The position numbers and the translations under genes were made by a program. This document shows, in pieces, positions 8,051 to 16,885 of a DNA stretch of 64,000 nucleotides. Numbering within the stretch: the stretch's first letter is position 1; the number at the start of each line of letters is the position of its first letter. The stretch comes from Bowmanella dokdonensis. GTDB taxonomy: Bacteria; Pseudomonadota; Gammaproteobacteria; Enterobacterales; Alteromonadaceae. Under the pieces are notes generated by a model, which saw only the letters and a list, made by a program, of their open reading frames with translations, was not told the DNA's origin and did not search any database. The stretch is from assembly GCF_017254865.1 (NCBI RefSeq), contig NZ_JAFKCV010000016.1, positions 18,029 through 82,028 of the forward strand. Direction: 5' to 3'.

Positions 8051-8836
8051 ATGACGTGGCTCATGGAACTATTTAATAGCCTCGGGCATTTCGCAGCTCA
8101 CCCTCTGAATATATTCTTTACTCTCGTACTTTATGCCTTTCTGGCCCATCACATGTTTAAGCATTCCCGGCATGCAGTCAAAGTGGCGACTGGGGCGACA
8201 CTTTTCCTTATCTGGTGCTCCTTACCCCTTTCCAGCAACTGGATGCTTTCCACGCTGGAATACCGACATCGGTCGCCAGAACCAGACAGTCCGCTCTGGA
8301 ATGAGGTGGATGCTTTGGTTGTACTAGGCTGCCAGCATTACGAATTGCGGGGCCTTCCCTTTTCCGACCAATGGCACTCATGCAGCCTGAGAAGAAATCT
8401 TCAGGCTTTTTATCTATATCAACATAGTAAGAATGTGGAAATTTATCTGACAGGTGGCCTGATGGCAGGAAGACACCTTTCTGAAGCCAGCGCCAATCAA
8501 CTGTTCTTTGAAAAGCTCCATGTCCCCCCTGCGAAGCTTCACCCCCTTAAGACAGGAAACAATACAGCCTTGGAGGCTGAGGCCATTGCCTTTTATCTAA
8601 AAGGGCAAACCATCGCTCTGGTTACTTCAGCCAGCCATCAGACAAGGGCCCTACGCTACCTACAGGGATATGATCTGAAGGTTATTCCGGTTCCCGTTGA
8701 CCACCTCAGCCACCAGGAGTCAAAACTGGGATTTCCAGATTCGGCAAGTTTGGCCAGAAGTGAAAGGTTTTTTTATGAAATGCTGGCCATTACGAAACAA
8801 AATTTGGTAGCGCTGTATAATCAGCTCAAGGAGTAA
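8051..8836 (+). CDS. YdcF/SanA/ElyC-like membrane protein (DUF218)
   Basis: About 261 residues. Two hydrophobic segments near the N-terminus are followed by a DUF218 domain with VVLGCQHY, YLTGGLMAG, the NNTALEAEAI region and LVTSASHQTRAL. These match the YdcF/SanA/ElyC pattern of conserved Gly, Glu and Ser/His positions. E. coli relatives influence envelope barrier function and the lipid-carrier or peptidoglycan steps, with uncertain chemistry. I chose the ATG at 8051. The frame opens earlier, inside the terminator, and an ATG at 8063 is also possible. No strong Shine-Dalgarno distinguishes them. It is isolated from the PEP-CTERM gene by the terminator. Confidence 0.75.
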   Translation: MTWLMELFNSLGHFAAHPLNIFFTLVLYAFLAHHMFKHSRHAVKVATGATLFLIWCSLPLSSNWMLSTLEYRHRSPEPDSPLWNEVDALVVLGCQHYELRGLPFSDQWHSCSLRRNLQAFYLYQHSKNVEIYLTGGLMAGRHLSEASANQLFFEKLHVPPAKLHPLKTGNNTALEAEAIAFYLKGQTIALVTSASHQTRALRYLQGYDLKVIPVPVDHLSHQESKLGFPDSASLARSERFFYEMLAITKQNLVALYNQLKE

Positions 8837-9069
8837 TTTTCTGCCTCCTCCTATAGTCGTCATATTCTGAGGGCAATTCAGCAGGGGTTCGCCCAGGGCA
8901 ACCATAAAGGGAGTAATTTCATACCTGTCTAAAAGTTGACTTAAATGTTCTTTGCCAACTGAAGCTTTTCTACAAAAAGCCTGTTAAATTAAAGTATTAC
9001 TTAATAACCCTTGACCCACAGCCAACCTGACTTAAGATTTGATAACCACTGCATGAAATTCGATTGACG

Positions 9070-9948
9070 ATGTCATCATCTACACTCAGGAAGATTACCA
9101 AGCTTCCCATCATCGGGCCATTGGCGCGAACGTTGCTGAAATATGTAGCGGGTAGAGAAGCCGGAAATATTTCCTACCATTTTTCTCGCTACCTTCAGCC
9201 AAAATTCGCCGGCCAGTCAGCACTGAAGGAAGAGGTGTATCGCATCAGACATCAGGTCTATTGTGAAGAGCTCAAGTTTGAACCGGAAAATGCAGACAAA
9301 CAAGAGCGTGATGACTTCGATCAACACGCCTATCACTGCGTCATCCAGCATAAACCATCGGGTAATTACGCTGGCACCGTGCGTGTGGTGTACTCCCACT
9401 CCCCCGAACAACTTTTGCCTATAGAAAAATACTGTTCAGAGGCCATCAGTGCTGAGGAAACCGCTCCCTGGGATTTTCCCAGAGAGAAAATTTGTGAAAT
9501 TTCCCGCCTGGCCGTACCTGCACAATTCAGACGTCGTCAAATGGATAAATTCAAAGGAGCGGCAGTAGGTGTCATCAATGAATCCACCTATTCAGAAGCA
9601 GAATTACGCTGTTTTCCTTTTATTGCAGTCGGTCTGTATCTGGCCGGCGCATCCATCGCCTTGGAAGAAGGGATCGAACATTGCTTCGTCATGATGGAGC
9701 CAAGACTGGCACGGAGTCTGAAACTTGTTGGTATCCCCTTTAAGCAGATAGGCCCGGTAGTGGATTATCACGGCAAGCGAGCCCCTTACTATATAAGCAG
9801 GGAAGTCCTGTTAAACAGTCTGCCTTCGGGCTTTCAGAAGCTGCTGAACTACGTCCAGCATGAAATCTCGACGCAAATGCAGGATCTTCCCCCAAAAAGG
9901 GCAAGACAAAGCAGGCCTACAGACCTTCCCCATGCTGCCATCCGATGA
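9070..9948 (+). CDS. PEP-CTERM/exosortase system-associated acyltransferase
   Basis: 292 residues, GNAT-like fold related to N-acyl-amino-acid and N-acyl-homoserine-lactone synthases. The N-terminal part has EEVYRIRHQVYCEEL (near residue 55), followed by ERDDFDQHAYHCV and CEISRLAVP, a pattern shared with autoinducer synthases and with TIGR03694. It probably makes an N-acyl product from an acyl-CoA or acyl-ACP; the acceptor is unknown. The ATG at 9070 is preferred over the in-frame TTG at 9064. A gap of 36 bases separates it from the FAD oxidase, suggesting co-transcription. No PEP-CTERM box was found upstream. Confidence 0.85.
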   Translation: MSSSTLRKITKLPIIGPLARTLLKYVAGREAGNISYHFSRYLQPKFAGQSALKEEVYRIRHQVYCEELKFEPENADKQERDDFDQHAYHCVIQHKPSGNYAGTVRVVYSHSPEQLLPIEKYCSEAISAEETAPWDFPREKICEISRLAVPAQFRRRQMDKFKGAAVGVINESTYSEAELRCFPFIAVGLYLAGASIALEEGIEHCFVMMEPRLARSLKLVGIPFKQIGPVVDYHGKRAPYYISREVLLNSLPSGFQKLLNYVQHEISTQMQDLPPKRARQSRPTDLPHAAIR

Positions 9949-9984
9949 TCTGGCTCGAGCCGAGACGACCTTTTCTGATCCCGT

Positions 9985-11607
9985 ATGAAAATTTATCAAC
10001 TATTACTTGAGTCATTACCCTGTGCACTGCATCCCCGACTTCTGGATCCGGACGCCGCCACAGCTCAATTTGGTAAGACTACTTTCAGTGACCCCATTGC
10101 TATCGATGCCTCATTCAGGGCCATTAGCAGTTCTGAAATTCAACAGCTCGTCGCTTTGGCCAATGAGCTGGGTTTCCACATTTATCCTGTCAGTACCGGT
10201 AATAACTGGGGTTACGGTTCTGTTTCGGGGTTCACATCACCCACTGGGAAAGTTGTATTGGACCTGTCCCTCATGCGCCAAATCATCCCCACCAGCAAGG
10301 AGTTGGGGCTGATCACTATCGAACCCGGCGTCACCCAGCAACAATTGGCTGAATACCTTCAGCAACAGGGTTGGGACTTTATGACACCTGTAACTGGGGC
10401 CGGCCCCCATTGCAGCGTACTGGCCAATGCACTGGAGAGGGGGTATGGGATTACGCCCAGAACGGACCATTTCGAGGCTGTCACGGCGCTGAAAGCCGTA
10501 TTGCCCCATCCTGAGCTTTGTCACACTGAATATTGTTCTGCCGTGTCTTCACTTGATCTGAGCGAAGAGGACTTTATCGACAAAACCTATAAGTGGGGTG
10601 TGGGACCTTACCTGGATGGCATGCTGACTCAAAGCAACCTTGGTATCGTTACCCAGATTTCCCTTCGTTTGGGCCGCAAACCTCCAGCTTTCAGTGCTTT
10701 CTATCTCCGCTGTACAGACAAAGACAAGTTTTTCGATTTGACCGCCACTATCCGCACCATTCTGAAAGACTATGAGGGAATCGTAGGCTCAATCAACCTG
10801 ATGGACAGGCGCCGGCTTATCTCCATGGTTGCCGACAATCCCAATGGAACGGCGCACCAGGTCATGTCTGATCAACAACTAGAAGACTTGGCGGAGCGGC
10901 ATGATGTACCGCAGTGGTTGGTCGTTGGCTCCATATATGGTGATAAAACCGTTGTGAGGTCTGTAAAACAGGCATTGAGAAAACAGTTCAAGGGCTTAGG
11001 ACAACTGCTTTTCTCTGATGGCCTGCTGCTGTCGGCGGCCAGGTATTTGACTGGCCTGACCAATTTCGGCCCCCTGGCCTCAATCAAAAAGCAACTGATC
11101 TCACTGCAACAAGGTATTGAAATCATGCTGGGCGTGCCCAATCAGGTTGCGTTACCCCTGGCCTACTGGCGGACCAGGAAGGTCCAATCTGACAGTCAGC
11201 AGCCCCTGCTGCCAGATAAAGATGGATGCGGGCTGCTGTGGTATGCACCACTCATCCCCATGAAACCGGAAAAGATGCAGGAATTCGTTGAGTTCGTGCG
11301 CTCTACGGCACCCAGATATGGCGTGGAGCCCCTGATTACCTTCACCAATCTCAGGCATGACTGTGTGGATTCGACCGTCCCCATTGTATTCAACCTTGCA
11401 GATCCTGCATCGGTTCAATCTGCCAAGGATTGTCTGGAAGAGTTGGTCAACGAAGGAAGGAAGAAAGGATATGTGCCCTACAGGTTAAACACAGAACAAC
11501 AACAGAAATTATTGAACCCTAGCTCTCCTCATTGGATGCTGGTCAGGAAGCTTAAGTCCTCTCTGGATCCAAACAATGTGCTGTCTCCCGGACGCTACAA
11601 CCCTTGA
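9985..11607 (+). CDS. FAD-linked oxidoreductase (vanillyl-alcohol oxidase superfamily)
   Basis: 540 residues. The FAD_binding_4 domain spans about 40-240, with YPVSTGNNWGYGSVSG (PP-loop-like FAD diphosphate site, near 70) and GVTQQQLAEYL. A C-terminal substrate-cap domain continues to the end (NVLSPGRYNP, typical of the family). Relatives include p-cresol methylhydroxylase and aryl-alcohol oxidases, but no specific substrate can be assigned. The family's FAD-linking His or Tyr cannot be fixed by eye. It follows the acyltransferase by 36 bases and ends before a bidirectional terminator, so the two probably form an operon. Confidence 0.8.
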   Translation: MKIYQLLLESLPCALHPRLLDPDAATAQFGKTTFSDPIAIDASFRAISSSEIQQLVALANELGFHIYPVSTGNNWGYGSVSGFTSPTGKVVLDLSLMRQIIPTSKELGLITIEPGVTQQQLAEYLQQQGWDFMTPVTGAGPHCSVLANALERGYGITPRTDHFEAVTALKAVLPHPELCHTEYCSAVSSLDLSEEDFIDKTYKWGVGPYLDGMLTQSNLGIVTQISLRLGRKPPAFSAFYLRCTDKDKFFDLTATIRTILKDYEGIVGSINLMDRRRLISMVADNPNGTAHQVMSDQQLEDLAERHDVPQWLVVGSIYGDKTVVRSVKQALRKQFKGLGQLLFSDGLLLSAARYLTGLTNFGPLASIKKQLISLQQGIEIMLGVPNQVALPLAYWRTRKVQSDSQQPLLPDKDGCGLLWYAPLIPMKPEKMQEFVEFVRSTAPRYGVEPLITFTNLRHDCVDSTVPIVFNLADPASVQSAKDCLEELVNEGRKKGYVPYRLNTEQQQKLLNPSSPHWMLVRKLKSSLDPNNVLSPGRYNP

Positions 11608-11673
11608 GATACCTTTCCTCTACAGTGGCACTTAGGAAAATGTCGACCTAGTTCGGGGCGGATCACTGGACAC

Positions 11674-11707
11674 AAAAAAGCCGGTGTTGAATAACACCGG
11701 CTTTTTT
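11674..11707. terminator. Bidirectional rho-independent terminator
   Basis: A-run, stem GCCGGTGTT / AACACCGGC (11680-11688 with 11693-11701), loop GAAT, T-run. It is symmetrical, so it can end both the FAD oxidase transcript (plus) and the PEP-CTERM gene at 11758 (minus). Confidence 0.95.
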
Positions 11708-11757
11708 CCAGCTTTACAAAGCGACTCCAGGAAGCGGCCTTGTGGTCTGGTTAGATC

Positions 11758-12537
11758 TTATGAGCGACGGCGTGCCAGAGCACCCAGTCCCAGCAGACCC
11801 AGAGCAAATACCGCCAGGGTAGTTGGCTCAGGAACAGCAGAAACCTGACCATTGCTGCTGGTTGAATAACCATTTGCACCGATCTGTGAAGAAGCGGTAT
11901 AGAAAAGGTCGTACCACTTCTCACCGAAGTTCAACGCATTAACCGCATCAGCGTTACCCACGCCTTCCACAATATTCAGGTAGGAAGAGACAAAACCGGC
12001 ATTCAGATTGTCGCTATCCAAATCGAAAGTGGCAAATTCAAAAGAAGCCCACAAAGAACCATTCTGAGCCTGATTATAGCGCTGATAGGCAGTTGAGTTT
12101 GCCGGGCCGAAATCCATGCCGTTGTCAAAATAAACATTCAACCAGCTGTTAGACAGGTCCCATTGATTCTGACCAGTAGCAACGATACCACCGAAAGCGA
12201 AAGTCAGTTCACAGGTTCCAAATCCGCCCGTACAGAAAGTATTAAATACCTGATCACGACCATCATTAAACTGAGAGAAGCGTCCTACACCTGACAGAGA
12301 GGCACCAAATGCTGGCGCAGTAGATACAGAGCTGGCAGCAGTGATAGTAGACACACCACCGGCACTTCCATAGGCTCCGTTAGTGAACCACTGTTGGAAT
12401 GACACATCTGCAATATAAGGGTTTGCCTGAGTTGGGGCATCCCAAGTAATACCACCTGCACTGATTTCGGTAGACAGAGCAGAGAAACTCATGGCTGCAA
12501 GGGAAAGGGCGCCAACGGCCTTAACGAACTTCTTCAT
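11758..12537 (-). CDS. PEP-CTERM sorting domain protein
   Basis: 259 residues. A Sec signal peptide (about 1-23, AMSFSALSTE) leads to a low-charge, Ser/Asn/Gly-rich body and a canonical C-terminal signal. That signal has VPEPTTLA near 235, a hydrophobic helix and a terminal ARRRS. The body has one close Cys pair (FCTGGFGTCE) that could form a disulfide. XrtA at 58313 is the expected processing enzyme. AGGA lies 7 bases before the ATG. A strong -24/-12 promoter (12582) and a PEP-CTERM box (12684) precede it. The body does not match a family I can name. Confidence 0.92.
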   Translation of the reverse strand: MKKFVKAVGALSLAAMSFSALSTEISAGGITWDAPTQANPYIADVSFQQWFTNGAYGSAGGVSTITAASSVSTAPAFGASLSGVGRFSQFNDGRDQVFNTFCTGGFGTCELTFAFGGIVATGQNQWDLSNSWLNVYFDNGMDFGPANSTAYQRYNQAQNGSLWASFEFATFDLDSDNLNAGFVSSYLNIVEGVGNADAVNALNFGEKWYDLFYTASSQIGANGYSTSSNGQVSAVPEPTTLAVFALGLLGLGALARRRS

Positions 12538-12581
12538 AATTACATCCTAATAAATCGTTATAAAACTGGCTACCGGAGTAA

Positions 12582-12597
12582 AGCAGGTTACGTGCCA
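12582..12597 (-). promoter_or_regulatory. Sigma-54 promoter of the PEP-CTERM gene at 11758
   Basis: Minus strand: TGGCACG, TAACC, TGCT, with 10 bases between GG and GC. It matches the -24 consensus fully and the -12 box well. It lies 45 bases upstream of the start codon. Confidence 0.85.
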
Positions 12598-12683
12598 ACT
12601 ACAAAATAAAAGCATAAACACTTGTTAATAAAAGAGTTTACTCCACATCCTTCCAAGAAATCGAATCCCCGTCTTTGCCGGCG

Positions 12684-12700
12684 TGTAAAAAAAATTGACA
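12684..12700 (-). promoter_or_regulatory. PEP-CTERM box (predicted PrsR site)
   Basis: Minus strand: TGTCAA, eight T, ACA, 17 bases in total. It matches the pattern at 7029 and 5981. It lies 86 bases upstream of the -24/-12 site, further than in the other two promoters, and just 9 bases past the prsT stop codon. Confidence 0.6.
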
Positions 12701-12709
12701 ACACATTGA

Positions 12710-15469
12710 TCATGCACCAATCGTTTTCAAGGACTCAATCAACGTTCTCAGCCGTTGTTGCTGGCTTTCATTATCAGGTGACAATGAGGTAAGCAGACTT
12801 CTGGCCTCTGTTTTCTTACCTTGCGCAATAAGAACGGCCGCCAGGTTCATTTGTACGTCCGCATTGTTTCGCAGCCTGCTGGCTGCATGGGTCAGATACT
12901 CCTGCGCCTGATTAAGATCCCCGACCTTAAAATAAGCCCATCCCAGCGTATCCATCACCTGTGGCATCTGGGGCGCCAGAGAATGAGCTTTCCTGGCCAA
13001 CTCCAGGGCTGTCGGGTAATCACTCTGCTTCAGTTTTACATGCGCAAGGTTATTGAGGGTCAAAAAGTGCTCTGGATTTTTTGCCAGGAATTGCCGGTAT
13101 GTCTGAGCCGCCTTGTCATACATCTCATTGTGAGTATAGAACTCGGCCAGTGTGTGGTACTCCATGGAAGGATTCGTCAGTTTGGAGAACTCCAGCTCGA
13201 GCAGTTTCGCCGCCTCATCAGCCCGGTCATTCTTTTGCAGGGCCCTCGCCAAGAGCGTAGCTGATGCAAAACTCGGCTCCGCTTTGTAGTAGTCCCTAAG
13301 CAACCCCTCGGCCAGTCTGAAGTCTCCTGAGGCCAGCGCCAGCTCTCCGTCAAACCTTGTCAGTATCGCTCCGCCGGACATCTGCTGACGCATTTGGGTC
13401 AGTAACGTCCTGGCTTCATCCAGGCGGCCCAGGCGGGTGAGGTATCCTACTTCAAGCAGTCGCAGGCGCTGGGCATCCGGCAGGGTCTGCCGGCTGTCCT
13501 GAACAACCTTCAGGGCACCGTCCAGATTGCCACTCAACTCCTCGACCCCTGCACTGCGCAGCCATGCCTGCGCATCCCCAGGAAAACGAGTCCGCCAATG
13601 CTTTAAACTACTTCTGGCATTGGGCAAGTCCTTCAGTTGGACATAGGCATCGCTGAGAATCGACCATCCCTCAGGTGTCAGTTCATGACTGAGAGGTTCG
13701 AGTAACTCAACGGCCTTACCCGCTTCCTCTTGTGCCCTATAATACTCTGCCAGCACCAGTTTTGGATTGAGCAATCTCGGGTGACGACTGATATGAGCAT
13801 TGAGCCTGGGCAGCACCTGGTCTTCTTCTGACAATGTCAGGGACAGCCGAACCAGATTCGTCAGAGCCAGCAAATTATCAGGATAGCTTTTCAGGAGGCT
13901 GTGAGTCTGCGCCAGGGCTTTGGAATACTGACCCAGCGAGACATACAGATTGGTAAGATACTGATTGGCTCCCAGGTGTTTAGGATCTTTCTCTGTGGCT
14001 TTTTTAAGCGCTTGTTCTGCCTCAGGCAAACGGTTCAGTTGCTGATAAATCACCCCTTCCAATGTCAGCCCGCTGGCAGGGTGGGATTGCTGCCATCTCC
14101 TGGCCACCTCCAGGGCTTTATCCGTTTCGCCCTCATTGAGATGAGCATTGGCCAGCACTACCCAACCCTTATCAAGTTCCGGATCATTCTCCAGCGCTTT
14201 TCTTATATCTTCCGTACCGGCGTAATCGCTGTCTGCCAGTTTGACAATACCTTCACGCATCAGATTTTCAGCATCTTCACTGTCGGCATTGTTGGCCCTG
14301 ACCAGATAATCCTGGGCAGCATCCAGTTGTCCTTTGCTGGCCAACTGCATGGCGGTCTGTGCAAACAGATCGGCATCTTCTTTTTTCAGGATGTTGAGCT
14401 TGTCCAGATTTGAACGGGCTTCAGAGGTATAGCCAAGGGAAAGTTGTACCTGTGCCAGCAGCTTCTTTACCGCATGATCATGGGGTACGTCCTGTGCAGC
14501 CCGGGTCAAATAGCGATACGCCGTCTCGAGCTGTCCCTGCTTGTACGCGCTGATGCCGGCTACAATTTGCGCTACCTTGTTGTCCATGCCGTTCTGGATG
14601 GATTTCTCAGCCAGCCGCAATGATTCGTTATACTGCTTCTGATGAAATCTCAATTTGGCCTTAAGCAAATTGGCAAAGGCATTTTCTTTACTGATAGCAA
14701 GGATCCGGTCTACCTGCTGCTCAGCCTCTTCATAAGCACCTGAGTTAAGCAATGCTTCCACCAGTTGGAAACGCACCGGATGAAGATTTGGCATGGTCGC
14801 CAGCACGTTGTCATAGTGCCGGGCGGCCCTGGCAAAATCAGCCTGGCGAAATGCCAACAGTCCTGCGATAAACTCTTTCTCAACCGATAAGGCCTCCTCA
14901 TCGGAAAATTGGCCTATAAAGTCTTCAGCCTTCTGCAACTGGTTGCTCAGCAATGCTTCATAAGCCCTGGCGATAAGCAGGCGATCTCCGCCCAGCCCTT
15001 CAGGCACCTCAGCTTCTTTTTGCTGCTCGGGCCCCAGCCGAATGGCCGACAGATAACCAAACAGACCGAGGATTTCCTTTGCCTCAGAGGCGGCTAAGTC
15101 CTCCTGCTGCTCTGACAACTTTACAGCCGATTCAAAATCTCCCTGGTAATAATAGGTTTGCACCAGATAGGGTAACACCTGCGAGGCAAGCTCATCCGAC
15201 TCCAACGCCCGCAACAGTTCTTTTTCCGCGGCAACAAAATTGCGCTCTTGAAAGTAGGCCTGCCCCAGCAGCATTCTGATCTCAGCGGAGGTAGGAGCAG
15301 CGATAACGGCATTCTTCAGCTCGATGACGGCACCTTTGTTGTTGCCTTCGGCCATCATTTGTTTGGCACTTTGCAAATGATCCGATGCCGTTTTCTGCGT
15401 ACATGCTGACAGACCCAGCAACAATAGCGTCACCTTCAATGCACCGGAAACCTTGCTTATATTTTTCAT
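12710..15469 (-). CDS. prsT: XrtA/PEP-CTERM system TPR-repeat lipoprotein PrsT
   Basis: About 919 residues. A lipoprotein signal with lipobox LSAC (Cys near residue 23) is followed by more than twenty degenerate TPR repeats. These show patterns such as A-x-x-L-G-x-A-Y and a repeated L-x-x-A-x-x-x-x-P throughout. The length and architecture match PrsT, a periplasm-facing scaffold found next to PEP-CTERM genes. Its exact role in sorting or polysaccharide export is not known. I prefer the ATG at 15469 (MKNISK), which has GAGAT upstream. An in-frame ATG at 15487 has no visible Shine-Dalgarno. Two hairpins lie just upstream at 15499-15530. Confidence 0.92.
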   Translation of the reverse strand: MKNISKVSGALKVTLLLLGLSACTQKTASDHLQSAKQMMAEGNNKGAVIELKNAVIAAPTSAEIRMLLGQAYFQERNFVAAEKELLRALESDELASQVLPYLVQTYYYQGDFESAVKLSEQQEDLAASEAKEILGLFGYLSAIRLGPEQQKEAEVPEGLGGDRLLIARAYEALLSNQLQKAEDFIGQFSDEEALSVEKEFIAGLLAFRQADFARAARHYDNVLATMPNLHPVRFQLVEALLNSGAYEEAEQQVDRILAISKENAFANLLKAKLRFHQKQYNESLRLAEKSIQNGMDNKVAQIVAGISAYKQGQLETAYRYLTRAAQDVPHDHAVKKLLAQVQLSLGYTSEARSNLDKLNILKKEDADLFAQTAMQLASKGQLDAAQDYLVRANNADSEDAENLMREGIVKLADSDYAGTEDIRKALENDPELDKGWVVLANAHLNEGETDKALEVARRWQQSHPASGLTLEGVIYQQLNRLPEAEQALKKATEKDPKHLGANQYLTNLYVSLGQYSKALAQTHSLLKSYPDNLLALTNLVRLSLTLSEEDQVLPRLNAHISRHPRLLNPKLVLAEYYRAQEEAGKAVELLEPLSHELTPEGWSILSDAYVQLKDLPNARSSLKHWRTRFPGDAQAWLRSAGVEELSGNLDGALKVVQDSRQTLPDAQRLRLLEVGYLTRLGRLDEARTLLTQMRQQMSGGAILTRFDGELALASGDFRLAEGLLRDYYKAEPSFASATLLARALQKNDRADEAAKLLELEFSKLTNPSMEYHTLAEFYTHNEMYDKAAQTYRQFLAKNPEHFLTLNNLAHVKLKQSDYPTALELARKAHSLAPQMPQVMDTLGWAYFKVGDLNQAQEYLTHAASRLRNNADVQMNLAAVLIAQGKKTEARSLLTSLSPDNESQQQRLRTLIESLKTIGA

Positions 15470-15498
15470 TTTTATCTCATTTCCCATACGTTATGAGT

Positions 15499-15530
15499 GC
15501 GCTCCAGGTGGAGCGCCAGGCATCCTGGCG
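15499..15530. repeat. Two overlapping inverted repeats between wecC and prsT
   Basis: First arm pair GCGCTCCA / TGGAGCGC (15499-15516, centre GG). Second pair CGCCAGG / CCTGGCG (15514-15530, centre CAT). They share three bases, so both cannot form fully at once. No T-run follows on either strand. They sit right after the wecC stop and upstream of prsT, both read on the minus strand. Confidence 0.55.
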
Positions 15531-15535
15531 TACTT

Positions 15536-16783
15536 CTAAAAACGGCTGAACAAGCCCCTCGTATCCACCACCACCTTGGTATTAATATCGTTACTGGAGA
15601 GGGCCTTAAACGGCTTGTGATCGACCAGTACGACCAGCACATTGGCTCTTTCCAATGCCTCGGGCAAGCTGACCAGTTGAATATTTTTGTTTTGCAGCTT
15701 TTCAGGCAGGCAGTCGATGTTGGGCTCCACCGCTAGTATTTGTCCCACATTGGCGTTGGCCAACTGAAGGGTAATATCCAGGGCCGGACTCTCCCGCAAG
15801 TCGTCAATATCAGCCTTGAACGCCAGCCCCATACAGGCGATGACAGGACGCTTGAACTGGTCGGCTGCCGCTTTGACCTTGCCGATAACATATTCCGGCT
15901 TGTGGTCATTGATTTCTCTGGCGGTGCGTATGATTCTCGCCGACTCCGGCGCTGAATCGACGATAAACCAGGGATCCACCGCAATGCAGTGGCCGCCCAC
16001 GCCCGGGCCGGGCCGAAGTATATTCACCCGCGGGTGGCGGTTGGCCAGGGCAATCAATTCCCATACATCGATTTTCAGCTCGTCACAGATAATCGACAAC
16101 TCGTTGGCGAAGGCAATGTTAACGTCCCGAAACGAATTCTCGGTCAATTTTGCCATCTCGGCAGTGCGGGCATTGGTCGGGATACACTCCCCCCTGACGA
16201 AATGCTTGTATAGCTGAATCGCCCGATCGCAACATTTCGGGGTGAGGCCGCCAATAATCCTGTCGTTGGAAACCAGCTCTTCGAGCACCCTTCCTGGAAG
16301 AACTCGCTCTGGACAATGGGCCACGTTGACATTTGGCTCTGCTGCGCCCTGGCCGGGAAAGTGCAAATCCGGCCGGTATTCCTGTAGCCAGGCTGCCAGT
16401 TTTTCAGTCGCTCCTACCGGAGAGGTCGATTCCAGAATGACCAGATTGCCTTTCTCCAACACAGGAGCAATGGCTTTGGCTGCTTTTTCTATATAGCTCA
16501 GATCCGGTTGATTTCCGTCCTTAAAGGGGGTGGGGACGGCGATCATAAAAGCATCGGCCGGCTCCGGCGTCATGGACGCCCGCAACTTACCCATGGTCAC
16601 GGCAGCCTGAACCACCATGTCCAGATCAGGTTCGACAATATGAACCTTACCCTGATTGATGGTGTCCACCGCTTTTTGTGAAACATCCAGACCAATGACT
16701 TCGATGCCGCGAGAAGCAATCACGGCGGCAGTCGGCAGCCCGATATAACCCAAACCCACCACTGAGACTTTGTTAAACACCAT
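15536..16783 (-). CDS. wecC: UDP-N-acetyl-D-mannosamine dehydrogenase
   Basis: 415 residues. An N-terminal NAD domain with GLGYIG at 10-15 precedes the central UDP-sugar dehydrogenase domain. That domain has the active-site motif GPGVGGHCIAVDP (Cys near residue 260) and ENSFRDVNIAFANEL. The C-terminal UDP-binding domain includes GLAFKADIDDLRESP. It oxidises UDP-ManNAc to UDP-ManNAcA using two NAD. WecB, which makes UDP-ManNAc, lies at 19798 on the same strand, so the polysaccharide probably contains ManNAcA. Length and motifs are complete. Confidence 0.93.
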   Translation of the reverse strand: MVFNKVSVVGLGYIGLPTAAVIASRGIEVIGLDVSQKAVDTINQGKVHIVEPDLDMVVQAAVTMGKLRASMTPEPADAFMIAVPTPFKDGNQPDLSYIEKAAKAIAPVLEKGNLVILESTSPVGATEKLAAWLQEYRPDLHFPGQGAAEPNVNVAHCPERVLPGRVLEELVSNDRIIGGLTPKCCDRAIQLYKHFVRGECIPTNARTAEMAKLTENSFRDVNIAFANELSIICDELKIDVWELIALANRHPRVNILRPGPGVGGHCIAVDPWFIVDSAPESARIIRTAREINDHKPEYVIGKVKAAADQFKRPVIACMGLAFKADIDDLRESPALDITLQLANANVGQILAVEPNIDCLPEKLQNKNIQLVSLPEALERANVLVVLVDHKPFKALSSNDINTKVVVDTRGLFSRF

Positions 16784-16885
16784 ATAAAACCCAACACCTG
16801 ATAGTTAAATGACAAAATTTTATGAATGACTTCAGGCTATCTACACGCCATTGCCATTCTATCCACGAATATTTTCCACGTCCGG

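Noticed and set aside
12821..13264. 147-residue plus-strand open frame inside prsT
   Set aside because: Antisense shadow of the TPR protein with no ribosome site or recognisable fold; the same holds for the other long antisense frames.
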